Made by a program: the position numbers and the translations under genes
Assembly: GCA_032622095.1 (NCBI GenBank)
Contig: CP136063.1
Span: forward strand, 120,054,723 to 120,118,722
Length of the DNA: 64,000 bases
Reading direction: 5' to 3'
Origin: Siphonodentalium dalli
Lineage: Eukaryota > Mollusca > Scaphopoda > Gadilida > Siphonodentaliidae
In this document: positions 10,191 through 20,814 of the stretch, piece after piece
How the letters are laid out: the number at the start of each line of letters is the position of its first letter
Position numbering within the stretch: position 1 is the first letter of the stretch
The notes under the pieces: model-generated
What the model was told of the DNA's origin: nothing
The model's database searches: none
Seen by the model: the letters and a program-made list of their open reading frames with translations, nothing else

Positions 10191-10930
10191 ATGGAAATCA
10201 TCCAATATAGAAAAGTATTTATGGGTAGTTGCCTTTCTGAAAATAATCATTAAATTTCACAAATAAAGAATAATTAAGTCTCCACTCATGATCTTGAGAT
10301 ATGATATCATGGATATATGAACTGCACTATTGAAAAAAACCCAATATTTTACAGAAGTTCTTGGAACCTGAAAACAGTGAAATTTTACATATATTTCATG
10401 CCATAAAAGTAAAATAAATGAGGTTATAATATCCAATGGGTCGGTGGTTGTTAAAGACATATTATGTACTCGTTCGGGTGCGTTAAACTGTTAAGTTAGT
10501 ATTTAGGCAGTATGCCAACTGGAGGAATGTACTATTCTACTACATCGCCGAAAATCTCAAGCAGATCGACCGTACCCCTCCATAGAAAACACCACCTGAA
10601 CTACCGTCAATTGTAAATATTTACTTCTCGATTCGGGACGCAACTGTCGTAGACAAACTAACGAAATTTGTTTCGCCATCGAGAGTCACTGAATTTAATG
10701 TATATATAAGATATATCACTTTGAATATTGTGTCACAAAAATCGCTTGTACCAAATTTCACAAAGATATTCCTAACAGATTTTGAGAAAATCCATTTTGA
10801 AATACCACGAAATTCTAGCAAAACGTGCGTCTGTCCATTAATCGTAGACCCTACCCATGTCTACCCAACAATACCACTCCGATACTCCGTAATATATAAA
10901 AGTTGGGCAATTATTTTTACAAAATTCTAG
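10191..10930. other. No gene recognised between LINE pieces
   Basis: Short frames on both strands carry no recognised motif. 10620-10930 includes a CAAATTTCACAAAGATATTC-type sequence of the kind often found in repeat cores, but no second copy was identified in the window. Confidence 0.4.
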
Positions 10931-11340
10931 CAAATGGGAAAACTATGCCGAATGCATGTCAAAAAGGGAATACGAAATATGCGAGAAGATAGAAAATTGG
11001 GAAGAATATTTTAGCATGCCCTTTAAAATGCAACCGAACGAAATTATAGTGCCTCGATCCAATTCAGAATAAACACACAAATTATTATTAGCAATGAATT
11101 TCGGAAGGTGGTTAACCTTCCAGTCGGCGATCTGCGTAATCGTTGTCAAAACATACAGGAAATCATTTCTCACATTTTCTGGGATTGTCCCACGTCCAAA
11201 CCTTTCAGAAAGAAATTGAAACATGGGCTAGAATTAACCAATAGAACAAAATTCACGCCCACACAATTATCACTTCGATCGTTCCTTTGTGATCTTCAAT
11301 TTGGGTATGAATGCGAGAGATACAACGCAAAATGAAAAAT
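10930..11340 (+). pseudogene. L1/Tx1-like ORF2 C-terminal fragment (HIFWDCP)
   Basis: The translation runs from FRINTQIIISNEF (about 11065-11105) through RNRCQNIQEIISHIFWDCPT to SKPFRKKLKHGLE (about 11235), open to a stop at 11333. The (E/T)-x-(I/L)-x-H-(I/L)-FW-x-C-P block is the C-terminal signature of L1/Tx1-type ORF2 proteins, with the preceding QxRxLxxxxxTN-like segment in the right place. It is on the same strand as, and downstream of, the other pieces, so it probably closes the same element. Confidence 0.75.
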
Positions 11341-12230
11341 GAATTATGAATTCGATAACCAGTGGACTTAAAAATAAAATAATAGTGTATTGAAAATCAG
11401 ATATTTTCAGACACAATGAACACCCCAGCATAACAGTGACTGGACGACACACAAAATAAATCAATTACCCGGTACCCGAGCGCAGATATTTATACAATTT
11501 CAATACATCGATCATTTCTATTTTCCAATCATATTCACCGAGAACGTCAATAGATATACTAGTTTGCTTAACAATATCACAAACTTTTTTCAGTCACAAT
11601 CCGAAACGTCAATAACGAGAGCGTTCTGTATTTTCCCGAGTGCTGTCGAACCAATAATTACAATATTTACAATACAGTTGCAATATGGTAAAATTGACTA
11701 TATATATTGTTTATGGTAAATCCAGACCGTAAAATAATTAAAACTGCACATAGTATTTTGAACTTTGATTCTGCAAACATTAAATATTACATATCATCTA
11801 ATAATGTAGCTGTAAGTGAAATCTAAAATTCTTCTGAAGAAAAAGACTAATTTATTGTTTTTATCAGCATTGTTGTAGCAAAAGAAAGCTCATTTTCGGG
11901 AAAACATTATACCACCGTTGCTTCAATTTACTTATAGCTTGAACACTCTTCGTTAAAATTATCCGAACACATTGTGTGCCTTTAAATATTGTCTAATTAT
12001 ATGTCACATGTACAAACAAATAATCAATTCAATTCCGGTTATTCTTTCTAAAAAGACAGAATGGCAATATGGGCAAATAAACTTTGAAAGTATTAATTTA
12101 TAATACTAAGGATTATATATCGTACATATGCCTATAATACATGTATTTTAATTTAATGTGTAACTTTTCATGTATTAACTGCTATTTGTAACTGCCTCCA
12201 CTGTGTATTGCACTAAATCGTCTTATCTTA
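11341..12230. other. No gene recognised; AT-rich
   Basis: No open frame with recognisable content. The end, CTTATCTTATCTTATC at 12220-12235, is a short pentamer repeat that could be the tail of an older LINE directly in front of the family Y copy. Confidence 0.45.
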
Positions 12231-12234
12231 TCTT

Positions 12235-13895
12235 ATCATGTAAGAAAGTAGGCAAGGGCATGGAAGAGTTTCGCTCATCCAAGCCTTGGATTGAGAGAAT
12301 GAGTGTGTGCGTATACAGTTTGTCTTTTACCAAAATATTATCAAATAGGATGAACACATATCTAGAAGAACATGAAGTAATGAAAGAAAATCAATCCGGT
12401 TTCAGAAAAGGATATTCCACAGTTGATAATATTTTTGTTCTTCACATGCTGACAGAAATTACTAGGTCACTCACAGAAGCTTATATTGTGCATTCATTGA
12501 TTTAGAAAAAGTATTCGATAAAGTATGGAGACAGGGACTATGGCACAAACTTTTATCTAACGGTGTAAATGGAAAAATATTTAAAGTCATTTGCAATATG
12601 TACTCGAACATTAAGTCCAAAGTTCAACAAGGAAATGAGCACTCCAATTTCTTTCCATGCTTATCTGGTTTCCGGCAAGGTGCCGATCTTTCACCATTAC
12701 TCTTTGCACTGTACGTAAACGACTTGGAATCTTATCTGACAAATACAGGAGTCATTGGTCTGCCAAAATTGTCGGATGATATTGAAAACAATTTGAACAT
12801 CTATATGAAACTTTTTGAAATTGTATATGCAGATGATACTGTACTAATGGCAGAAACACCTGCAAAATTGCAAACTGCTTTGGATTCATTCTATAAGTAC
12901 TGCGAAATTAACAGTTAATGTCGATAAAACTAAAATAATGTTGATATCAAAGCGTAGCCTTCCAAAGAAGAGAAAATTTGTCTATAATTGAAGGGAAATT
13001 GAAGTTGTTAAAAAATTCAATTACCTGGGAATAATACATGCATACTAAATCTGGCTCATATTCGGAAGCAAAGAAGGTGCTTGTAGACAAAGCCACTAAA
13101 GCCATGTACGCCATAATCACAAAATCAAGAGCACACTGCCTTTCGGTGAAGGACCAATTTTATTTATTTGATGCACAAGTTGCCCCCATACTTGCTTATG
13201 GGTCTGAAATTTGGGGTACAGGAAATAATGATATAATTGAGAATATACATAGAAAAGTTTGTAAGTTTATATTACGGCTAAATCCATCCACATGCAATTA
13301 TATGTTGTATGGAGAGAGCTGCCGTATGCCAATTGATATATTAATAGCCATGCGTGTGGTAAAGTATTGGTTGAAAGTAGTAAATATGAATTGTAATAGA
13401 TATTGTAAAATATTATATATGTTGGCGCTAAAACTCAGTAATGTCTCATCCTCTAATTTCACGTGGATAAACAAAGTTAAGCAAATTTTAACAGAATGTG
13501 GTCAGCTTCACTTAATGGATATAGGTAAAATTCACCGTACTGAGCGATTACTCTCATACATTGAGTGCAACCTTATTTGTAGATTCCGTAATAAATGGAA
13601 AATTGATATAGATGCCTCGGGCAGTAGGGGAATTATATATAAAATGTTCAAACAAGATATCCATTTTGAAGATTACTTGAATATTCCTGATACCAGAAAC
13701 CGGTTAACATTATGCAGATTTCGTACATGTAACCACCAGCTACCTATAGAGACGGGCCGATGGAATAATATTGATATCGCTGACAGAATATGCCCAAAGT
13801 GTCACAAATACATTGGTGATGAATTTCATTATTTATTGGAATGTGAGTTCTTTACTGGTGTAAGAAAACGCTTTTTACAACCAAAATATTTTTGA
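12235..13895 (+). mobile_element. Family Y non-LTR retrotransposon, 5'-truncated RT fragment
   Basis: Ordered RT motifs: LSFTKILSNRMNTYLEEHE (motif 1-2 region), NQSGFRKGYSTVDNIFVLH, then after a frameshift IDLEKVFDKVWRQGLWHKL (about 12498-12555), GFRQGADLSPLLFALYVNDL, YADDTVLMAE (about 12826), and after another frameshift a 285-codon frame (13038-13895) with NYMLYGESCRMP and a C-terminal CPKCHKYIGDEFHYLLEC zinc-knuckle-like motif. The RQG and YADD boxes mark it as a LINE of the broad jockey/CR1 type. Related copies are at 18440-19440 (minus) and 41405-46715. No endonuclease part is present. Confidence 0.9.
13038..13895 (+). pseudogene. Family Y ORF2 C-terminal domain, 285 codons
   Basis: The longest uninterrupted piece of this LINE. 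It begins just after the NYLGI block, covers the post-RT region (VAPILAYGSEIWG at about residues 48-60, NYMLYGESCRMP at about 85-97) and ends with CPKCHKYIGDEFHYLLEC (about residues 252-269), a C-x2-C-x8-H-x4-C arrangement. The apparent ATG start is not an original start, because homologous sequence continues upstream in other frames. The protein would lack the catalytic RT boxes. Confidence 0.85.
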
Positions 13896-13899
13896 CGAA

Positions 13900-14290
13900 T
13901 AAATGCTACCGCGATAAATGATATTCTCAATATGAAGAATCCTATATTACTCCGTAGACTTTGTTCTTTCATTCGGATCATCACGAAAGTATTCTCATGT
14001 CACAATTGATGCATCGAAATTTCTCGTCATGAATCTGTCTATTTTTGATCTGCTATGATATATGTGTAGATTCGAGCAGACGACACGGAGAGAGAAACTG
14101 TATGGATTCACATTCATTCACGCCGCAAGGTGTTTGTTGCTTTACTGTTTTTATGTTCGCCTGGACGATCGATAATCGACTGGGCGAATGTATTATTGGT
14201 AGGTATTTTTTCGTACTTGAGTATAAACCGTACCGATAGAGTCACGATAGTCCGACAAAGATTAGTACATGTGTTTACGTCACCGGTGTA
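13900..14290. other. No gene recognised
   Basis: Sequence between the family Y LINE stop and the CCGAAGGTTC repeat. It may contain the 3' UTR of the LINE. Nothing else is visible. Confidence 0.4.
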
Positions 14291-14299
14291 ATTGTGGGG

Positions 14300-15120
14300 A
14301 CATGCTTCTATTATGAAGGTTCGCTATCCCGAAGGTCCACTATTCCGAAAGTTCTCTATTCTGAATATTTGCTATTTCGAAGGTTCACTATTCCGAAGGT
14401 TCGCTATTCCGAAGGTTCTCTATTCCGAAGGTTTTGTTATTTTTAGGTTAATTTTATATTCTAAAGTATTGAGAGGGTTCATTATCACGAAGATTCTTTT
14501 TATGGAGTGTGCGCTCACATCAGAACGGATCCTGCGCGCATATCAATACAGATACAGGAGGAAATAACTTAGAACATTAAATGTGATTTTGTTTTGTTTT
14601 CGCGGGTTTTCTTGAGATTTAATGTCATTACGTGTGCCCATACCTTTGAATTATTGGCAAATAATATGGCGTGAATGAATGTTGCGGTATATATGGACCC
14701 TCCTGCATTGGGACATGGCACATGTACAGTTGACTTAAGTGCTGTTCTGTGCGGGCTACAATTTGGGGTTCAATATTTTAAGGGCCAAATTTAGAATTTT
14801 ATGGGCCCATACCTTTGAACTTTTGGCATATAATATGAATATTGGGGGGGGGGCATGTCTCTATTCCGAAGGTTCACTATCCCGAAGGTCCACTATTCCG
14901 AAATTTCTCTGAATGTTCGCTATTCCGAAGGTTCACCAATCCGAATGTTCGCTATTCCGAAGGTTTTTGTTATTTTAAGGTTAATTCTATATTCTAAAGT
15001 ATTTAGAGGGTTCATTATCACGAAGATTCTTTTTATGAAGGAAATAACTTAAAACATTAAATGTGATTTTGTTTTGTTTTCGCGGGTTTTCTTGAGTTTA
15101 ATGTCATTACGTATGACCTT
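14300..15120 (+). repeat. Duplicated block with (CTATTCCGAAGGTTCG)n units
   Basis: A block at 14310-14640 is repeated at about 14856-15110 (offset roughly 540 bp). Each begins with several 16-bp units of the type CTATTCCGAAGGTTCG, then GGTTAATT(T/C)TATATTCTAA, then GAGGGTTCATTATCACGAAG and AAATGTGATTTTGTTTTG. The second copy lacks an internal segment of about 55 bp (14504-14559). Open frames here (14292-14567 and 14855-15052) simply follow the 16-bp units and are unlikely to be genes. A G9 run lies at 14845-14853. Confidence 0.8.
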
Positions 15121-15339
15121 ATTTCTCAGTACATATTCACGCCACGCAGCCCACACAATTGCAATGTTTCCATGCGATTTAATGTCATTACGTGTGACCT
15201 AATATCTCAATAATCTGAGGCAAGAGTACGCCTGCTAAAGGCGGATTATAACAGTGGGGCTATAACGCTTAATGAATACATGGGGGCTATAACCAACTGC
15301 GCAGCAGAATATCGCTGAATAGACGACTATGAGATGAAC

Positions 15340-15510
15340 CTAACTGCAACTGTGACTTTATTTAAAGGCCCACTTAATTTTCGAGTCATCGATTTTGTTA
15401 TAGTATATGCGGTTTTAATAACAATTTGTGCCATAAAATTTGAATAAAATACTATAATTCATCACCATTTGAAACGCAGAATACTTCTATCTCCTAGTTT
15501 GAAACACTCT
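15340..15510 (+). repeat. Interspersed repeat, paralogous to 17310-17435
   Basis: AATTTTCGAGTCATCGATT, TTTAATAACAAT, CATAAAAT and ATAATTCATCACCAT(T/A)TG all recur in the same order at 17318-17433. Non-coding; class unknown. Confidence 0.6.
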
Positions 15511-15596
15511 GAAACACCTTTAAAAATCCGCGTCAAGTCGTGCGTCGTATAACTAGCAATTAGCAACTAACATGTCCTCTTCGGCTTTCCATAGAT

Positions 15597-16136
15597 TTCA
15601 ACGTAATTTGATACTTAGGGGTACTTGTGTCCGGGAGTGTTTTGGACGGGTCAAATCGTGACCCGACCTGACCTTGATCTTTAAAATAGTCAATGCAAGG
15701 TCAATTTGGGTAAAACGGACGAGTTTTGGCGAAATTTGATACCTAGGGATACTTTTGTCCGGGGAGTGTTTTGAACGGGTCAAATCGTGACCTCGGCGTG
15801 GCATTAACCTTCAATGTGGTCAATCAAAAGTCAAATCGGGTAAAACAGATGGATTTCGACGAAATTTCATACCTATGGGTACTTTTGACTCCGACCTTAC
15901 CTTGACCTTCAAAGTTGTTAATTAAAGGTCAAGTGGGGTAAAACGGACGGATTTCGACGAAATTTGATACCTAGGGGTACTTTTCTCCGGGGGGGGGGGC
16001 GGAGTGTTTTGGACGGGTCAAATCTTGACCCTGACCTGACCTTGACTTTCAAAATAGTCAATTCAATGTCAAATCGCGCCTTTCGTCGGAAATCAGATGG
16101 GAAATAGCCCGGACGAAGTCGGGCCCACCAGCTTGT
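15597..16136 (-). repeat. Family E interspersed repeat, copy 4 (minus, partial)
   Basis: On the minus strand, begins near CTGGTGGGCCCGACTTCGTC (16136) and continues through TTTGACATTGAATTGACTAT and GGGTCAAGATTTGACCC and several repeats of the GTACCCCTAGGTATCAAATT type. The AAAATATATAATAG 3' end is not seen, so the copy is probably truncated at about 15600. A G10 run is at 15989-15998. Apparent ORFs on this strand are repeat shadows. Confidence 0.7.
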
Positions 16137-18190
16137 GTAATAAAGAAGACAGTTTGAAGAATGTAATGTATAACACGAGAAACGGGAAAACTTGATATAT
16201 GGAAGTATGCAAATATCCCACATAAAATTTGAAAGCTAGTTTATAGTACAATTATATTATAATTTATATTTATGGCTAATAATATGATCTTGGTGACGTT
16301 ACCATTTCTGACTATGGGTTTCTTGTTCATCTATAGTGATGGTTAGATGCGGGGTTTGACAGAAAGTTTCAAACTTTCTGCTGAATCTAGCTAGCTGAGC
16401 ATCCACATTGATTAATGGGTGTGAACCAAGTATTAAAGTAAATACCTGCCAACAAGCGCAATGAGTATTCAGGTATATTTACATTTATATCAGTTATAAT
16501 TGATTATTTAAATAGTCATAGGTTATGATATTAATACTTGACTTCTATGTTGGTATATTAGTATATATGTATGGTCCCGGAATCAACTATACGATAGTCA
16601 CTAGTGAGCGATATGGCAATCATCGATGGTATAAATACTAAAATTGACGTTCTACATGTAGTAACCTATTATTTGTAACTAAATTTAAACACACGTCTGT
16701 GACTGTGAAGACATCAACCTTTTATTTCCGCGTTGCGATCAATTAGTTTGCTCCAACCAACAAGGTTTCACACGAGATTGCGCCGTCATTTCTCCTGACG
16801 AAAATAAGCTAGTATCGGTGTCAGAATAAAACTCGTAATATATTCATCGAATTTCAACATGCCATTGACCCGGAACCATATGTACATATCTATTGTATAA
16901 TATTTATATATGTCTATTGTTTATATAATTCTATATCTCAATATCCTTATGTTATACATATATTAACTTGGATGAGAGAATAAAGCATATATTATCGTAT
17001 ATCTTTTCCTCCATTCTTTGTTCTAAATAAAAATTAACAAAAAAAGTGCTCGATTTAATATCCACAAGGAGATACGAACATGACTTAACGGTATAAACAA
17101 GGACAGCCATCGAAGGGACACATGCAAAATTGTGATCATGTCATAATTTTACCTATATACATATGTCATCTATGGAACCAAACGTCCACAGGCACATGTT
17201 CTGCATACACATTGATTGATTGATTAATTGAAAATGAAAGAATACTCACTTGAAAATGAAAGAATACTCAGTTAAATCAATTTATGTAAGTGTGGCAGCT
17301 TCCCACGTCTGCAATTTAATTTTCGAGTCACCGATTACTCTTTTTTTTTATAGTGCCTTGATATACGGATTTAATAACAATCTATTACATAAAATATGAT
17401 TAAAATGCTATAATCCATCACCATATGGAATGTCTGTGTCTCAGAAGGTGCACAAAGAGCAATAGAAAATAGCTGAAATTATATATAAACATTTCCCCCG
17501 TTTCACTCCCAGAATGCCACATAATTCAAACTAAAATAGAGTTATTCCCCTTCCATTGAAATTAATAGACTTTGTAGTGCAGAGCCCCTAAATTACTATT
17601 TTGCTGGCTTTGGGGGTTTATGCATTTTATCTTCTGAAAATTAGGGGATATAGAGAAAAACACTTTAGCACAGAAGATACGTCAGTATATACATCAACCA
17701 AAAACAACATGTTCACAATGTATTACGTGCACCGGATAAGTTGATAACCCAATGTTTTTGGAGCTTCCATCCTCTTTCAAATGGTATATAATATGGCATA
17801 ATTTATTTAATGTATACGTGCGTTCGAAAATTAAGTGGGCAATTAAATGTTGTTGAGATATCATCCTCAATAAAATCGCTGCTCTGAAGAGTATGTCACA
17901 GCATTTATAAGCGTTTCAGCCTTATCCCATATAGTTCAGACTCAAAATGAACAAATGCAATGCATTGATAAGAGCAAGAAGTTTCAAACAATGTTGCTCA
18001 GCAGGTGTTCCAAGGCTGGACATTATGTGACCGACCTGGATTTGAAAGCATTTAGACAGGACGTGTGCCAGTTGGACTTGCAAAATTCATAAGCAGCTTA
18101 ATGTAATTCGACTCTGAAGCTAGAGATCCGATGTTTTTCATATAAAACCCAAATAGTCAAGCACTCGATCAACGCTTCCACTTAAAAGGG
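16137..18190. other. No gene recognised; one repeat block at 17310-17435
   Basis: AT-rich with only short frames. 17310-17435 is the second copy of the repeat at 15340. The direct repeat ACTTGAAAATGAAAGAATACTC occurs twice in tandem near 17227-17270, and a TGATTGATTGATTAATTG run lies at about 17213-17230. No splice-consistent exon was found. Confidence 0.45.
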
Positions 18191-18196
18191 AGACGA

Positions 18197-18424
18197 AAAT
18201 GGCAAGAGATTATCAACAAAGAAGTTCTCTGGATCTAGCTATCTGGCGAACAATCTTGAATTTCAAACATTATCATCTTCATTGTATACAAACATTATCA
18301 TCTTCATTGTATACAAAATCTGAGCAAGTATTCAGAGACGACAAAAACAATGTAATGGATTTTAATACATTTGAGAGGTTGAAATTATTAATTTCTTTTT
18401 TTTCCCAATTATTATTTTTATTGT
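18197..18424 (+). repeat. LINE tail relic, copy of 9630-9900
   Basis: Shares TCTCTGGATCTA, ATCTTGAATTTCA and GATTTTAATACATTTGAGAG with 9775-9895. A 22-bp segment (CATTATCATCTTCATTGTATAC type) is tandemly duplicated at 18267-18312. The shared sequence resumes at 19427-19459 (GGTACCAAGCACTGCTAGAA), so the stretch 18425-19426 is an insertion relative to the copy at 9.7 kb. Confidence 0.65.
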
Positions 18425-18439
18425 AATCCATGATGCAAT

Positions 18440-19426
18440 TTAAATTAACGTGGTATCCTTTTTTAAAATAGTTTTATAAATATGCTTACTTTTTTAAGAA
18501 GGCTCAAATATTCAATTGAGAGCAAACGATGAAATGTATTCCTATTAGGTTCTCCCAGTACTATTTGGGAATGTGGATTTCGCGTAAATCTTGTAACTTT
18601 TGACTTAGGATTATAAAGTGATATTCGTCACAAGGACTGTTTTCACATAAACACACATTAAATTGTCTGCAGAATTTGTGGTTTCTTTTGTCCATCTATT
18701 TTCTTTCTACTGGTAATTTATGATTAGATGTTCTGATTTCCAATAGAAAGTTAGACAAATGAGATGGCAAATAAACTAAATAGCTACTCATTTTCATGGA
18801 CTGTTTTATGGCTCTGTAAAATATGGCACGCGGTGAAGTAGAAGCATTCATGTTGCCAAAGAGGTTACGCTCATACTGCTTAATCAGTAGCGATTTTATG
18901 TTTCTCAACTCTGCTTTGCTCAGCGCTGATTGGTTTGTCCACACATGTTCCATGTGTAGGTCATGTAGAATTCCTTCTACAAAACATACCCAATTCATCT
19001 TATTTTGCAGTTTTGTATCCCTCTCATTTATATATCTAAGTAAAAGAAATATATTCTTGGCTAGCTCCGATCCTTCGTGTGAAACTAGCTTGGACCAGTA
19101 TGCTAGTGTCCTGTATTTTATTTCAATCAATATAGGATATCTACCAAGTTCGGCATAAACCATGTATTAGGCGTACTAGATTTCATTGAGGTAACTATTT
19201 AAAAAAAATTCAAATGGAGCGTCTCGAGGATTTTAACTTTTTCAAAGCACCAAACTTCACTTCCATATAACATAATTGGCATAACCATAGCATCGAATAA
19301 CTTGAATAAGATATCTAAAGGTAACCTCAGTTTTCGAGTTCGATTCAGTAGACCGTACAATGCTTTCGTTGCGGTAATTGTGGTATCGTTAAGAGATTAG
19401 CAAAATCTCCCATTGTAGAAGAACGT
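18440..19426 (-). mobile_element. Family Y non-LTR retrotransposon fragment (minus strand)
   Basis: The minus-strand translation contains MPIMLYGSEVWCFEKVKILE (about 19285-19225), MKSSTPNT, then the frame 19163-18696 with AELGRYPILIEIKYRTLAYW, NQSALSKAELRNIKSLL and RTSNHKLPVERK. After a stop comes FCRQFNVCLCENSPCDEYHF, where the zinc-knuckle-like block stands. The order is the same as in 13038-13895 and 45850-46700. Only the post-RT part is present, consistent with 5' truncation on insertion. It is inserted in the Tx1-like tail relic, with junctions near 18424 and 19427. Confidence 0.8.
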
Positions 19427-19502
19427 CGGTACCAAGCACTGCTAGAATAATTAATAATTTCAAAAATCAACCAATCATGGCCAATAACCATAATCATGTC
19501 AA

Positions 19503-20270
19503 TTGTCGCACATCACAATGCACACAATGTATAATATTAATATTGCAACATGGAATGCCACTGGCCTGACATCAAGTTCCCTGTACCTGACCAGCCTTCT
19601 GAACATGTCTGAATACGACATAGTAGGCATATCGGAACACTGGCTAGGTGCGGAGAACATGTCATCTCTCGACCAGATCCATGTCAATTATGCCGGTTTA
19701 GGGAAACCAGGTCGAACAATTACCACAAAAACCGGCGGCCAATATACCAGAGATGGTGTTGCTTTTCTTGTTAATCAAAAGCATTCTGACAGAGTATCTA
19801 TTATAGATATTGATCACGAAAGGATCATTGGGATGATGACTGCATATAGGGCTCTGTGAGTGTGTTTATATATTCCAGGTATACCTGCCTAATACAAACT
19901 ATACCGAGTCTGAATTCACCGACTGCTAAAATCTCCTTGCAGATCTCGTTTCTGAATTTTCCTCACAAGGATGCATCATCCTGATGGGTGACTTCAATGC
20001 TCATTTTAAAGGTGACAGAAACCATGTACCACTTGAAAACCACAAACGGGACTCGAGATCCTCCGAATTCGGTCAATTCCTGAAGTCAAATGGGCTAGCG
20101 TCACTAGTCACTCTCGATATTTGTAAAGGGCCAGATCACACATTTGCACCTTATAATCATAATGTGTCAACATCTATGATCGACCACATTATAATGCACC
20201 GTTGCAAGTACGTCAGACCTGGTCAACGGTATCGAAATCCTCGATGACGAATCTTTGAATACATCTAACC
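19503..20270 (+). pseudogene. LINE family W apurinic-type endonuclease domain
   Basis: The first frame (19503-19859) begins near MHTMYNINIATWNATGL, the conserved first strand and metal-binding N of APE-type LINE endonucleases, and continues with VGISEHWL (the E-H-(W/F) box). After a frameshift, QVYLPNT, then 19984-20247 with MGDFNAHF (catalytic GDFN) and SMIDHIIM (the (S/T)-x-ID-(Y/H)-I box). A further frame gives NTSNHRPILYNI (the SDH box, here SNH). All catalytic blocks are visible, so inactivity comes from the frameshifts. Confidence 0.85.
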
Positions 20271-20368
20271 ACAGACCAATATTATACAATATTACATTTT
20301 ATATTACAAAAGCACCAAGTGCTCCAAATTGTCAAAACGAATAAAATATCCAATGGTCTAAGCTAGAT

Positions 20369-20814
20369 GTGGATGTTTACAAATCCTCAGTAACACATGC
20401 CCTTGGACTGTTGGACATGTCAGTATCCAGCACATCAGACATAACCCATGTATACTCCAGTTTGATTGATATTCTCATCGGTGCTTCCAAGAGAGCTATA
20501 GTCCTCCAAATAAAAGCAAACGCAACATCAAATCTTACTGGAACACCGATTTAAAGACACTTCATGTGAACATGAGAAAATATCGGATGCGCTGGATATC
20601 GGTCGGTCGTCCAACAGGCCTAGACAATGAATATTTTCGTGATTATAAAAACTCCAAGCGAGAACTTCGTCGACGCCATCGTGCATCAGTGGCAGCTTTA
20701 AAATCACAACATACACGCACTATTGAATTGTATGCACAGAATGACCAGGCATCCTTCTGGAAGGCTATTAAAATAAGTAATAGGTGTGGCATATTAGTGC
20801 AGGATCTGAAATGA
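20369..20814 (+). pseudogene. LINE family W linker between endonuclease and RT
   Basis: Two frames (20369-20554 and 20566-20814) hold the linker: KSKRNIKSYWNTDLK spans the frame change around 20515-20560, followed by a basic region (KNSKRELRRRHRASVAALKS) and NDQASFWKAIKISN, the FWK block that precedes RT in LINEs of this group. Confidence 0.75.

Larger units (their letters stand above)
6050..11400 (+). mobile_element. Decayed L1/Tx1-like non-LTR retrotransposon, split by later insertions
   Basis: Pieces of a single ORF2-type protein appear in order on the plus strand: pre-RT (6198-6265), RT motifs (about 6700-6928), RT core (7740-8349), thumb and post-RT region (8899-9300), a tail piece (9630-9900) and the C-terminal segment (about 10940-11335). 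The intervening DNA is other repeats: 6266-6663, 6929-7620 and 8350-8898. The order and strand agree with one insertion, but two related copies side by side cannot be excluded beyond 9.4 kb. Stops and frameshifts are frequent and no catalytic frame survives intact. A TTATC run at 12220-12236 could be an old 3' tail. Confidence 0.7.
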
